Below, one piece after another: positions 37,725 to 47,049 of a stretch of DNA of 64,000 nucleotides. Under the pieces are notes generated by a model that ran no database searches, was not told the DNA's origin, and saw nothing but the letters and a program-made list of their open reading frames with translations. The stretch is from positions 1-64,000 of the forward strand of contig JAEWUM010000049.1 in assembly GCA_023459355.1 (NCBI GenBank). The letters are read 5' to 3'. This stretch comes from Bacteroidota bacterium. Its GTDB lineage: Bacteria; Bacteroidota; Bacteroidia; Bacteroidales; Paludibacteraceae. How positions within the stretch are numbered: position 1 is the stretch's first letter; the number at the start of each line of letters is the position of its first letter. The position numbers were made by a program, and so were the translations under genes.

Positions 37725-39638
37725 TCATTTTATAAATTTATATTGAACCGGTATACCGGCATTGAACTTCAAACGTGCGATGTAACTCCCCGAAGGAAAC
37801 TTTTCCAAAGAAATCTTTTCCTCATTTACAATTATTTGGTTCAGCAACTTTTGTCCATGTATGGAAAATAACTCCAGTGTAGCTGTTTGTTTTATAACTC
37901 CGACATCAAGTGTAGCATTCAAGGTGTTATAAGACATCAATTTGTTTAGCTGCAAGCCTTCAGTTTCATGTAATGTAGTAATATTAATGGGCGTACCACC
38001 ATCATCCCACATCATTTCCAAGCCTTCAAATTCAAAAAAGTCAATTCCCCGGAAAGCTGATTTGGTACCTGCCTGTGCATAAAAATAATACATGGCATCA
38101 ACCAAATATCCCCAACCTTGAGGATGAAGCGATGTTGAAGCATCGCCATTATCACCATAAGTATTCAAACTTGTTTTAACACAAATACTAACACTTGCTG
38201 GATAATCAGTTGCACTATCGATAACAGACAAGCCACGTTGCCACACTTTCTCTCTTGTATCGGTATATATCATCGTGGTTACAAAGTCACAATCCTGCAA
38301 AAATTGTGGCGTACTTCCGTACGAAAGAAGACCTGCGTTGTAATTATTCTGATACATATAGTGAATGGCTTCATTTATAGCCAATCCATTCAGGTTATTT
38401 TTTGCCAGAGAAAGCATATTGTGTGTACGCTGTAGCAGCAGATCGTTTGAGTTTCCAATTCCATAATTATTATTACTATCCCAGAAATAAGTTAATGATG
38501 AAGGTGTATTATCACCTCCTTCCTTAAGTACATGCGGCTCCCAGTCAGCCGAAACCCCATCAAATCTTTGAGATGCAGTAACTCCGTTATTGAACTGTAA
38601 TACCTGAGCACAATCCTGCAGTATCAGGTTGTCATCCACAAAATGATTGTAATTGGCCAATCGCAACGCCCAAACTTTCAATCCATATTCATGAGCTGAA
38701 TGATTAAAATTTCGCACCCACTGGTAGCGTATAGCATCAACTCCTGTCAGGGAACTTGCCGTAGCTGATAAATATACATCTTTAATCCCGAGTAAAGCAA
38801 TCCGGGCTGCCAGTTTAGCAGGATTGTTGAGATAAGTAGTCATTGAACGACTGCTATACACATAAACGCCTGAACGATAAGATTCTTCAAACTTTATTGC
38901 ATCTCGAAAATTCAATGCCCTATCCAGCATTCCTTCTGAGACCTGACCTGTAACAGCTAATGCAGTATCCTGCGAAACTGGTTCAACATTTTGCTCTAAC
39001 ACTACATCGTCAATCATAAACAGACTATTCATATTACTACCGTCAATAGTCGGTGCAGTACATCCATAGAATGCAAAATACAGCTTGTAATCAGTATATA
39101 CAGCATCTTCGGGGACAGTAAAACTATAAACATGTTTGGTCCAGACCGACCCATATGACAATGGTAAGTTGATGGTTTTGGAAGTATCATATATACCACC
39201 GGGATGCGGTCCGGCAACATGTGCTATAAACGGTCTCGTACTTGCTTCAAAAAGACAAACATTCACGAGGGTTGCGGAACCACGGGCGTAAAAAGTCAGT
39301 TTGTATTTCGCTCCCTTTGTCAGACTCAATATACTATTGTTATAAAACCTGGCTCCTCCTGTTGCATGTGTATTGATTAATACAGCAGCATGATTCCCGG
39401 TGAATCCGGGTCCCTGAAAAATACTCAGGTTTCCGTTTCCTACATCTCCTTTCCAGCCGGTTACATCTGTAGCAATGGCTGTTGCTTTCTTGAGGATAAG
39501 CTGTGGCGACCCAAAATCTGTCAATCCAGTCCAATCGGTCTCAAAACCTGAACTTTCAAGGGTTAACACATCCGAAGCATGCAAATTTTCAACCTGCATG
39601 AACAAAATACTCAATAATATAAAAATCGGTATTCTCAT
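37725..39638 (-). CDS. GH18-like TIM-barrel protein, copy C, with N-terminal binding domain and T9SS tail
   Basis: A 637-residue exported protein. It has a signal peptide to about Ser22 and an N-terminal galactose-binding-like domain (23-218) matching that of the neighbouring secreted protein. The barrel (about 235-560) follows, closely related to copy A: FDGVSADWEPHV (Asp360, Asp365, Glu367), DFVTTMIYTDTREK, FRGIDFFEFEGLEMMW. It ends with a T9SS sorting domain (LELFSIHGQKLLNQI, ending QYKFIK). Thus the binding module and barrel are carried to the surface or medium. It is the first hydrolase-like gene in the operon after the binding lipoproteins. See copies A and B for the family argument. 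Confidence 0.72.
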   Translation of the reverse strand: MRIPIFILLSILFMQVENLHASDVLTLESSGFETDWTGLTDFGSPQLILKKATAIATDVTGWKGDVGNGNLSIFQGPGFTGNHAAVLINTHATGGARFYNNSILSLTKGAKYKLTFYARGSATLVNVCLFEASTRPFIAHVAGPHPGGIYDTSKTINLPLSYGSVWTKHVYSFTVPEDAVYTDYKLYFAFYGCTAPTIDGSNMNSLFMIDDVVLEQNVEPVSQDTALAVTGQVSEGMLDRALNFRDAIKFEESYRSGVYVYSSRSMTTYLNNPAKLAARIALLGIKDVYLSATASSLTGVDAIRYQWVRNFNHSAHEYGLKVWALRLANYNHFVDDNLILQDCAQVLQFNNGVTASQRFDGVSADWEPHVLKEGGDNTPSSLTYFWDSNNNYGIGNSNDLLLQRTHNMLSLAKNNLNGLAINEAIHYMYQNNYNAGLLSYGSTPQFLQDCDFVTTMIYTDTREKVWQRGLSVIDSATDYPASVSICVKTSLNTYGDNGDASTSLHPQGWGYLVDAMYYFYAQAGTKSAFRGIDFFEFEGLEMMWDDGGTPINITTLHETEGLQLNKLMSYNTLNATLDVGVIKQTATLELFSIHGQKLLNQIIVNEEKISLEKFPSGSYIARLKFNAGIPVQYKFIK

Positions 39639-39677
39639 GAAATTATTTATCCGGATAATCCTTACAACCCTATTTTA

Positions 39678-39713
39678 ATTCCTGTCAGGAACTGTTTATG
39701 TCCTGACAGGAAT
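39678..39713 (-). promoter_or_regulatory. Intercistronic hairpin above copy C
   Basis: Perfect 13-bp stem (ATTCCTGTCAGGA with its complement) and a 10-nt loop, 4 bp after the stop of the Ig-like lipoprotein gene. The minus strand continues with TAAAATAG, not a U-run, so a partial terminator or stability element is likely. Confidence 0.6.
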
Positions 39714-39717
39714 ATTG

Positions 39718-41607
39718 TTACTTCTGAATTTTTACTTTGATATAGAAAGTCGATGCTGATTTATCTGCCGGCATATTGTCAAACACATCATAAATAAACA
39801 TCACATTCTTGGGTTGTCCGTCAATTTGAGCCTGATAACCTATTACCATATTGGCAGGTACAGGATTCGGGAAAGCTCCCGAGGCAATAACCGGACTCTC
39901 AGAGCTACCTGTAAATGTCAATGTTTCAATTTGATCAATAGTTGTTTCGTCAAAATCAGCACGATTAATAGCCGAAATAGACTTAATAGTGTAATTTGTA
40001 GACGTTCCCCAGGTATCCAAACCTGCATTGATTTTGGTATGTCCCGTAAATTTCGCGGAGCCTCTCGCGTAGGTCATATTGCCGGCACGTACAGCGCCAT
40101 GACTCGATTGTGTATGGAAAGCCACATCACATTCCATCGGAGCAGCTTTACCTTCGATATAACTCATTGCTTTCCGGTTCTTGGCGGAGAAGAATGGTCC
40201 GGGAAGAGGCCCGGTATCGGATGTGGCTTTGGAATCTTCACCAGCCATTGACATCAATACCCGTGCATAATAATATCCAACATGCACGTCACGGTAAATA
40301 TTTGTTACCTTACCATTGATATCCACAACCTCAATTCCAACTTTGCGGGTTGACTTAGTTGCAGCGAAAGTTGGATTCAACGTGATATTATTACCTGAAT
40401 AACTTACCGGAATTCTTTGTATAATAGCACCTGTGTTGTCGTATACAACAAAATCGACCGATTGATAACCGCTGAGTGTTGAGACGCTACCTGTCAGGGT
40501 TATGTTTTGTCCGTCATCAACTCCGTTGAATGCATCAATCGTCTGGTTTAACGTTACTGTAGGCGCCGGGGCTGTTTCAACAACCTGAACAGTACATGTA
40601 AAGGAAGTTGTCTTATTATTTCCATCTGTTGCCTGTACAATCAGCCCCTGATCTTCCATTGTAAGCCTTTCTAACTGAACAGAGAAAGGATAGGAAGCTT
40701 GTGTGGGCGACAAATTAACCTCGTTAAGCAACACATTCCCCGAAGTTTTCTTTCTGAAGAGTTTTACTTGTTTTATTTTAGCTTCGGCAGTAATACTACC
40801 TGCTATCGTTACATTTGAAAATTCATTTGCACTGATTGAGGCTCCACCTGTAAAGACAACTTCCGGACCCGGGATTTCGGTAAACTCAATTTTTAATGTT
40901 GCCACTTTAATTTTAGGTTTACTTTGTTCGCCTGCCGAAACATAGACCTTCACTGCAGTTGTTTTTGGTTCAAACTGATAACCATCAACACTCAGGTCGA
41001 CCCGGTAAGATTTATCCTGACCCGAGAACTTAATTGTATCTTTACCTTCAATAAGAATGGGAGTCTCAACCCGGTTTACCACTTTCGAAACTGCAAAAGC
41101 CATGAGTTCATCTTCACTTGAGGCATTGATCACAATGACTGGCATCGGATCTCCTTCACGATAACTTACTACTGTCGATTCAATGCCATTTACTCTGAAA
41201 TTTACAGTAGGTGCATCTCTTAAGGGAATTACCCTGATCGGCAGTGTTGCCGACACGATACGACCTGCTTTATCTTTGGCTTCTACTTTAAACCCAACTA
41301 CATCTTCAGTATATGGAATTAATTTTGAGATAGAAAAGCTATTGACATTTGAGAAAGAAGTAACCGGACTTTCGTACATTGTTTCTGAAAGTTCAGATTT
41401 AATTACATACTGAGTAACACTTGTAAGACCGGCTTCCGCCTGAATTACAGATACTATTTCCGGAACACGGGCTGCATTCAGATCAACCACTATACTGTCG
41501 ACCATAAAAATAATTCTGGGTTCAGCAAAAGCATCCAGATCGATAGGATCCGGCTTGCAACCGGCAAATAGTATGACAAATAATAATAAAAATTCTTTTA
41601 TCTTCAT
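39718..41607 (-). CDS. Multi-domain surface lipoprotein (SusE/F position), candidate glycan-binding protein
   Basis: A 629-residue lipoprotein with lipobox LFAGCKPDPIDLDAF (Cys17). The body is made of repeated Ig-like beta-sandwich units, visible as recurring PTVNFRVNG, GPEVVFTGG and PTVTLNQTI starts at about 130, 250 and 350. The C-terminal domain of about 180 residues starts with YYYARVLMSMAG and may hold the binding site. No catalytic motif was recognised. It sits downstream of SusC, SusD and the fasciclin-like gene, where PULs usually encode surface glycan-binding proteins. Confidence 0.7.
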   Translation of the reverse strand: MKIKEFLLLFVILFAGCKPDPIDLDAFAEPRIIFMVDSIVVDLNAARVPEIVSVIQAEAGLTSVTQYVIKSELSETMYESPVTSFSNVNSFSISKLIPYTEDVVGFKVEAKDKAGRIVSATLPIRVIPLRDAPTVNFRVNGIESTVVSYREGDPMPVIVINASSEDELMAFAVSKVVNRVETPILIEGKDTIKFSGQDKSYRVDLSVDGYQFEPKTTAVKVYVSAGEQSKPKIKVATLKIEFTEIPGPEVVFTGGASISANEFSNVTIAGSITAEAKIKQVKLFRKKTSGNVLLNEVNLSPTQASYPFSVQLERLTMEDQGLIVQATDGNNKTTSFTCTVQVVETAPAPTVTLNQTIDAFNGVDDGQNITLTGSVSTLSGYQSVDFVVYDNTGAIIQRIPVSYSGNNITLNPTFAATKSTRKVGIEVVDINGKVTNIYRDVHVGYYYARVLMSMAGEDSKATSDTGPLPGPFFSAKNRKAMSYIEGKAAPMECDVAFHTQSSHGAVRAGNMTYARGSAKFTGHTKINAGLDTWGTSTNYTIKSISAINRADFDETTIDQIETLTFTGSSESPVIASGAFPNPVPANMVIGYQAQIDGQPKNVMFIYDVFDNMPADKSASTFYIKVKIQK

Positions 41608-41626
41608 GTTGATTAATTTCTATAGA

Positions 41627-42235
41627 TTAGTTAAATGTATTGTTATTAACCGGTCGTGCATGTCTGTTTAAAACATGGCAAACTGCATTGGTGCACATCA
41701 AATTAGAAGTCACAGCATATTTTAGTGAGTTCGTCAGGCTCTGCCATGCCGGATCCAGGCCATTTACAATTAATCGAGAATAATTAAATGAATTTCTGTT
41801 TTCAAGTTGCAATGTCATGTAGGCATCAGGCGAACGCCATAAGGTCACAACGGGCGTCGGGTCAAAATTAAGCTGTCCTAATCCATGGTAGTAACCATCG
41901 ATGATATGATATTTCAGCAAATTCTCCCATTTGGTTTTATTTGTTGGAGTAACAGCTCCCAGAATAGCCGTAAGACTGCCCATTGCACTGTTATTCAGCA
42001 ACAAATAAGTATATTTGGTTGTTGATGAATAATACAGGGTCGTATCGATTCCACTTTCCCTTATTGCAGCAGTAAATTCAGAGAATACATCCGGCCGGGA
42101 TTTAATAAAGTCCCAAACCGTCATATCTACTACATTGCTTTTATTAGCAGGTGTGTATTCATAATCCTCGGGTATACCCAGACATCCTGAGAACATAAAT
42201 ACGACAATTGTTGATATTAAAAATATATGTTTCAT
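41627..42235 (-). CDS. Fasciclin (FAS1)-like lipoprotein
   Basis: A 202-residue lipoprotein (lipobox FMFSGCLGIPED, Cys18). The rest fits a single FAS1 domain: TVWDFIKSRPDVFSEFTAAIRESG, YTYLLLNNSAMGSL, LLKYHIIDGYY and the closing NAVCHVLNRH. FAS1 domains mediate adhesion or protein contacts. FAS1 lipoproteins are found in some PULs of Bacteroidota, where their role is unclear. It starts 22 bp after SusD and is cotranscribed. It may assist substrate capture by the SusCD complex (inference). Confidence 0.78.
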   Translation of the reverse strand: MKHIFLISTIVVFMFSGCLGIPEDYEYTPANKSNVVDMTVWDFIKSRPDVFSEFTAAIRESGIDTTLYYSSTTKYTYLLLNNSAMGSLTAILGAVTPTNKTKWENLLKYHIIDGYYHGLGQLNFDPTPVVTLWRSPDAYMTLQLENRNSFNYSRLIVNGLDPAWQSLTNSLKYAVTSNLMCTNAVCHVLNRHARPVNNNTFN

Positions 42236-42256
42236 ATATAGAAGATTTTGCAGTTA

Positions 42257-43672
42257 TTAATATGGATTCTGATCAATTAAAGGATTTTGATTGATGTGAT
42301 CCCTGTGGATCGGAAAATAAATCTGATTAGGTTTGATTATCACATTATTTCTCTCTTCAAGTAAATTTAATCTGTTGCAACGAACCAAATCAAACCAACG
42401 TTTACCTTCACCAATAAATTCGCGGTGACGTTCCAATAGAATTGCATCAATCAATTCATCCTGACTTACAAAATCAGCAGTAAAATACGCTGTATTACCA
42501 GCCCGGGTATTGATTCGGTTCAATTGAAAAACAGCTTCACTGAAATTATCAGTCATCGCCAGTGCTTCTGCATATAATAACACTATATCAGCATATCGAT
42601 ACATTACCAAGTCAACATCCCGTCCGGATGTACCTGAGAAAACAGTAGTGTTATACCAGAATTTTCTGTTAAACTTTGAGTTTTGGGTATCAATGCTTTC
42701 CCATTGAGTGGTCCCATATCTCATATCAGTATTAGCATTATACAAACTATTCTTTACATAGTTTGAAACCCATACTTTAGGTTGAGAACTGGCAAAATAA
42801 CTAACAGCCTGATTAATACCATTACCAAACACTTCGTAGGACATTTTGAATACAACTTCCCGTGATACCGGCAGCACCGGATCTTCAATGAAAATTCCTC
42901 TCCAATCGTTTTTGAAGTTAGCTTGAGTGGTTGCAATCAAATTCCAGTTATTGGCATTTAAACCTTTAACTCTTTCATTCATAATTGTGATTACCCTTTC
43001 ATAACGGTGCATCCAGGAGTTAACATCCATCAGTATGGCACATACTGCAGCCACATTCACGCGTGTACGTTTTACAGAAGTCCTGTCTATCATCAAATAC
43101 GCTTTTTCCAGGTCCACCAGAACAACATTTTCAAGAATATAATTTTTATCTTCTCTGGGGCGATACATAGCAGGTCCGATTTCTTCAAGAGGTTCTGTAT
43201 AGAGAGGCACGTCCCCCCAAACTCTTACCGCGTAAAAATAGGCCCACGCCCGTAAAGTATATGCTTCGGCCAACAGATTGTTCTTCAAAGCAGGAGTCAT
43301 GGTAATACTCGGTATATATTTGATCGCCGAATTAGCCTGACCGATTACCTGATAAAGTTGTGTCCACAAAGTCGCATTGTTGTCATTCAGGATATTATTG
43401 AATATCAGTTCTCCCTGATCATAAGCTTCTTTTTCATGCGGCAGAAAACTTTCTCCCCTGAGTTCACCCCAGTCCCATAAACCACGGGCAAGAGCTGTCG
43501 ACATAGAAGAATAAATAGCTGCAACTCCCACTTCGGCATCTGTCTGCGATTTCCAGAAACTATCAGCAGTCAAATCGCTGATTGGTTCCTGCATAAGCAA
43601 TTCACAGGAGCTTAAGCCCGCAATGAACAGTATTCCGATTATTTTTATTTTAATTTTCTTATATATTTTCAT
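42257..43672 (-). CDS. SusD-like glycan-binding lipoprotein (GlcNAc-type PUL)
   Basis: About 471 residues. I chose the start at 43672 (MKIYKKIKIKIIGILFIAG) over the in-frame ATG at 43684, because the signal begins there and 43684 is within two bases of the SusC stop. Lipobox AGLSSCELLMQEP. SusD features: the YTLRAWAYFYAVRVWGDVPLYTEP segment, and the C-terminal ILLERHREFIGEGKRWFDLVR followed by YFPIHRDHINQNPLIDQNPY. Forms the lid of the SusC barrel encoded immediately upstream. Ligand inferred from context only. Confidence 0.94.
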   Translation of the reverse strand: MKIYKKIKIKIIGILFIAGLSSCELLMQEPISDLTADSFWKSQTDAEVGVAAIYSSMSTALARGLWDWGELRGESFLPHEKEAYDQGELIFNNILNDNNATLWTQLYQVIGQANSAIKYIPSITMTPALKNNLLAEAYTLRAWAYFYAVRVWGDVPLYTEPLEEIGPAMYRPREDKNYILENVVLVDLEKAYLMIDRTSVKRTRVNVAAVCAILMDVNSWMHRYERVITIMNERVKGLNANNWNLIATTQANFKNDWRGIFIEDPVLPVSREVVFKMSYEVFGNGINQAVSYFASSQPKVWVSNYVKNSLYNANTDMRYGTTQWESIDTQNSKFNRKFWYNTTVFSGTSGRDVDLVMYRYADIVLLYAEALAMTDNFSEAVFQLNRINTRAGNTAYFTADFVSQDELIDAILLERHREFIGEGKRWFDLVRCNRLNLLEERNNVIIKPNQIYFPIHRDHINQNPLIDQNPY

Positions 43673-43685
43673 GATGGTCAACATT

Positions 43686-46600
43686 TTAGAAATTTACATT
43701 TAAACCGAAACCAAATTCACGTTTACGGGGATAGCTGTTTTGGTCGATTCCTAAAGTTAAGGCATCGCCACCGCCCCTGAATTCAGGGTCGTAACCTGAA
43801 TAATTCGTGAAGGTCAGAAGATTATTTCCATACACATACACATTAACCCCTTTCAGGAAAACCTTCTCCAATTTCGAACCCGGGATCCGATAAGAAATAC
43901 GGGCTGATTTTAGTTTAACATAAGAAGCATCTTCAAGAAAAAAATCTGAAGGAGCCAAGCGGTTGTGTTCACTCTTCTTGGGCACTGGGTAAATAGCATC
44001 ATCACCCGGTTTAGTCCACATATTTTCAATTGCATAAGGAGTTGGCGTTACACCATCAAACTCAAATGAGTTCTGACGAGCCAGTGCATAGTTGTAAATT
44101 TGTCCACCCAATGAGTAATAAAACATCATCGATAAAGTCAGATTCTTATAAGTAAGATTGGTGCTGAATCCTCCGTACAGGAATGGTTGAGCACAACCAA
44201 TCACTTTTTTGTCATTCAGGTCAATAATCCAGTTTCCGTCAGTATCAGCCAAATCCACATCTCCACCTTTCAAAATGTCTCCGTTAGCTGCTTTTTTCTG
44301 TTCTACAACTCCTGAATAAGGCTGACTGCCGAGGTAATAGGAGTTTTGAAACACCCCGTTTGAGAACACAGGAGTCAGTCTTTGTCCATCCGGTGTAAAC
44401 GCATTGGATTCATCGAAAGCGAAAATCCCCTGATACTGATATCCGTAGAATTCCCCCAGGCGGGCATTAGGTTGTACATAAATTGCGTCATGCATACCAC
44501 GATAGAAAGGAATATCATCAGCTACCCTGGTAATAATGGTTTTATTATTGGCAACATTCAGATTAACAGTCCATTTTAAATCCGTTTTATGAATAATATC
44601 AAAATCTATTGACCCTTCGATACCTTCATTGGTCATAGCACCCACATTTCTTCTGGTAGTTTGAAAACCCGATTCTTTAGGCAATTCAACTTTTGCCAGC
44701 AACTGATCGGTAAGCTTTTTATAATAGTCAATAGAAATTCTGACTCTATTTTTGAAGAGCACCAAGTCTACCCCTCCATTATACTGCGTTGTACTCTCCC
44801 ATCCCAGGTTTCTGTCGGCCAGATTACTGGCAGCAATGCCGGAAGTTCCTTCGTAAATGAAATTAGGACTGTAAAGTTGCCATGCATCATAGTCTCCGAT
44901 ACGTTGATTTCCGGTAACCCCAAGACTGGCTCTCAACTTACCATCGCTCAGCACTTGTCTGGAGAACCGCATGAATTTCTCATCAGAGAATCTCCATCCT
45001 ACTGAACCGGAAGGAAAAGCGCCCCAGCGATTGTCCTTACCAAATCGAGAAGAACCATCGTAACGCATATTGAAATTTGCGAGGTATTTTCCTTTATAGC
45101 CATAAGTCAGTCGTCCAAAATATGACAACATGGCGCTCCTGGACATGTTGGTGGATGTATTCCGGGCATCAAAAGAAGAAGCGGCATTCAAAGTATAAAT
45201 TATATCAGAAGTCATATTCATGCCGAGCATATTTAATCTTTCGACACCCCAAAAATTAATGCTGTTTCCCAACATGGCCGTTACATCATGATAATCCCCC
45301 CAGGTATCGGTATACGTAGCGTAGTTCTCATTTGTAATCTCATAATTGATGAGTGTCCGGTCGCGCGAACCACTATTCGGTGTGCCAGCTTCTTCTGTTG
45401 ATAACTGTGTTGAAGATCTCCTCCTTTGGTATCTTTCCTGATAATAATTCATCTGAATCGATGAATTGAGTTTTAATTTCTCTGACAATTTCCAGTCGAC
45501 ATATTCATACATGGATGCCCTGTAGGTTTGAGCTTTATTTACATCAGTCATAGCAACCGCAAGAGGATTACGACGGGCGCTGATATTAGGTATATAAGTA
45601 CCGTCGGGATTTAAAATCGCCAAATAAGCAGGTTTAACTAATAATGAATTCAACACACCATCTTCATCTATTCCATTTTTGGATGAATAAGCAAACTGCA
45701 CCTTACTTCCAACAGTCAACGATTTGGAAGGCTTATATTCTGTATTAATTCTGGAGGTAATTCTATCAAAATCACTGTTTACTATAATACCCTTCTCGTT
45801 CAAATAGGCTGTGCTCATGTAATAGTTAAAGGTTTCAGAAGCTCCAGAAACACTAAAATCAACCTGATCGCGGGTTGCGGGGCGAAACAGAAGGTTCACA
45901 ATATCCAAATCCTGATTGGTAATATAAGCCAGCGAATCTACGATATTAATCAGATAGTCACCACCAACCAGATATTGTTTGCGAATATCGTCATAATATC
46001 TTCTTTCATCGCCGTTGGCTCTTGGCATGCTGCGTGACAGTGTACTGTAACTACGCAAATACCTTACGTCAACCCTGGGACGTGTTCTTTCACCCTTCTT
46101 CGTTGTTACCAGAATAACACCATTAGCTGAACGGGAACCGTAAATTGCAGCCGAAGCCGCATCTTTTAGTACCTCGATACTTTCAATATCATTAGGATTG
46201 ATATTGTCTACATTATCAAGCGGAACTCCATCCACAACAAAAAGCGGACTGGCACCTTCATCAAATGTAGAAACTCCACGAATACGAACTTCAGAACCTT
46301 CGCCGGGGGCTCCACTACCTGTTACAATTTGCACACCCGATGATTGTCCCTGTAAAGCATCATAAATACTGATAGGCGTTTTCTCTTCTATGGTTTGCGC
46401 AGAAATAGAACTGATGGCTCCAGTGATATCACGCTTTTTCATTGCGCCATACCCTATTACCATAACCTCTTCCAGTTGCTTAATAGATTCTTTCAAGGTT
46501 ACATTGATGTAAGCCTGATTATTGACAGGCATCCTCAATGTTGTAAATCCGGTATAAGAAAATTCCAATGAATTTTTACCTGCGGGCACAGCGATTGTAT

Positions 46601-46775
46601 ACTTCCCGTTCAGGTCAGTTATGGTTCCCACATTGGTGTCGATAACTTTTACCGTAACACCTATCAACGGATCATTGTTTTGATCAGACACAATTCCCGA
46701 CACACGTATTTGTGCCTGAATAATTGCCGTGGCAAAAACAAAGATAAAAAGAAAAAAAAGTTTGTGTTTTCGCAT
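43686..46775 (-). CDS. SusC-like TonB-dependent glycan importer (GlcNAc-type PUL)
   Basis: A 1029-residue outer-membrane importer with a signal peptide ending near IIQAQ. It has a carboxypeptidase-regulatory-like domain (VSGIVSDQNNDPLIGVTV), a plug with GYGAMKKRDITGAISS and the SusC motif ASPLFVVDGVPLDNV, a long barrel, and a terminal REFGFGLNVNF. It is the first gene of the second PUL, which runs from here to 29738 and probably through the hybrid sensor at 25626. A -7 element lies 99 bp above the start. Confidence 0.95.
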   Translation of the reverse strand: MRKHKLFFLFIFVFATAIIQAQIRVSGIVSDQNNDPLIGVTVKVIDTNVGTITDLNGKYTIAVPAGKNSLEFSYTGFTTLRMPVNNQAYINVTLKESIKQLEEVMVIGYGAMKKRDITGAISSISAQTIEEKTPISIYDALQGQSSGVQIVTGSGAPGEGSEVRIRGVSTFDEGASPLFVVDGVPLDNVDNINPNDIESIEVLKDAASAAIYGSRSANGVILVTTKKGERTRPRVDVRYLRSYSTLSRSMPRANGDERRYYDDIRKQYLVGGDYLINIVDSLAYITNQDLDIVNLLFRPATRDQVDFSVSGASETFNYYMSTAYLNEKGIIVNSDFDRITSRINTEYKPSKSLTVGSKVQFAYSSKNGIDEDGVLNSLLVKPAYLAILNPDGTYIPNISARRNPLAVAMTDVNKAQTYRASMYEYVDWKLSEKLKLNSSIQMNYYQERYQRRRSSTQLSTEEAGTPNSGSRDRTLINYEITNENYATYTDTWGDYHDVTAMLGNSINFWGVERLNMLGMNMTSDIIYTLNAASSFDARNTSTNMSRSAMLSYFGRLTYGYKGKYLANFNMRYDGSSRFGKDNRWGAFPSGSVGWRFSDEKFMRFSRQVLSDGKLRASLGVTGNQRIGDYDAWQLYSPNFIYEGTSGIAASNLADRNLGWESTTQYNGGVDLVLFKNRVRISIDYYKKLTDQLLAKVELPKESGFQTTRRNVGAMTNEGIEGSIDFDIIHKTDLKWTVNLNVANNKTIITRVADDIPFYRGMHDAIYVQPNARLGEFYGYQYQGIFAFDESNAFTPDGQRLTPVFSNGVFQNSYYLGSQPYSGVVEQKKAANGDILKGGDVDLADTDGNWIIDLNDKKVIGCAQPFLYGGFSTNLTYKNLTLSMMFYYSLGGQIYNYALARQNSFEFDGVTPTPYAIENMWTKPGDDAIYPVPKKSEHNRLAPSDFFLEDASYVKLKSARISYRIPGSKLEKVFLKGVNVYVYGNNLLTFTNYSGYDPEFRGGGDALTLGIDQNSYPRKREFGFGLNVNF

Positions 46776-46873
46776 AAAATCAGTTTTTTCAGTTAATTTG
46801 AGTTGTTATTATTATGTATTTATTGTAACTCTTATTATATTGATAAAATTGTCATCACATTTATTCTTGTTTG

Positions 46874-46881
46874 CAAAGATA
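46874..46881 (-). promoter_or_regulatory. -7 element of the GlcNAc-type PUL
   Basis: TATCTTTG on the minus strand fits TAnnTTTG, followed by GC as in many Bacteroidota promoters. No TTTG is found 19 bp upstream, as expected for an activator-dependent PUL promoter. The predicted leader is about 90-95 nt. A GACAT-ATAA-ATGTC dyad lies about 30 bp further upstream. Confidence 0.5.
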
Positions 46882-46974
46882 TACAGGTAAAAAAATAAGC
46901 TGTATCAGTTTGGGACATATAAATGTCAAAATGAGTCAAAAACCACCGGAACATCGCTGGTTGAAATTAACACA

Positions 46975-47013
46975 CAAAAAACGACCGTCTGTTACTTTTT
47001 ACAGGCGGTCGTT
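46975..47013 (-). terminator. Rho-independent terminator of the methyltransferase gene
   Basis: Stem AACGACCGTCTGT (46980-46992) pairs with 47001-47013 with a single G-T wobble and an 8-nt loop. On the minus strand the stem is followed by TTTTTTGTGTG. It lies 37 bp after the methyltransferase stop and separates that gene from the PUL promoter. Confidence 0.82.
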
Positions 47014-47049
47014 GCAAATAAGCTTTGAAACTCAAAAATAAATCACAGG

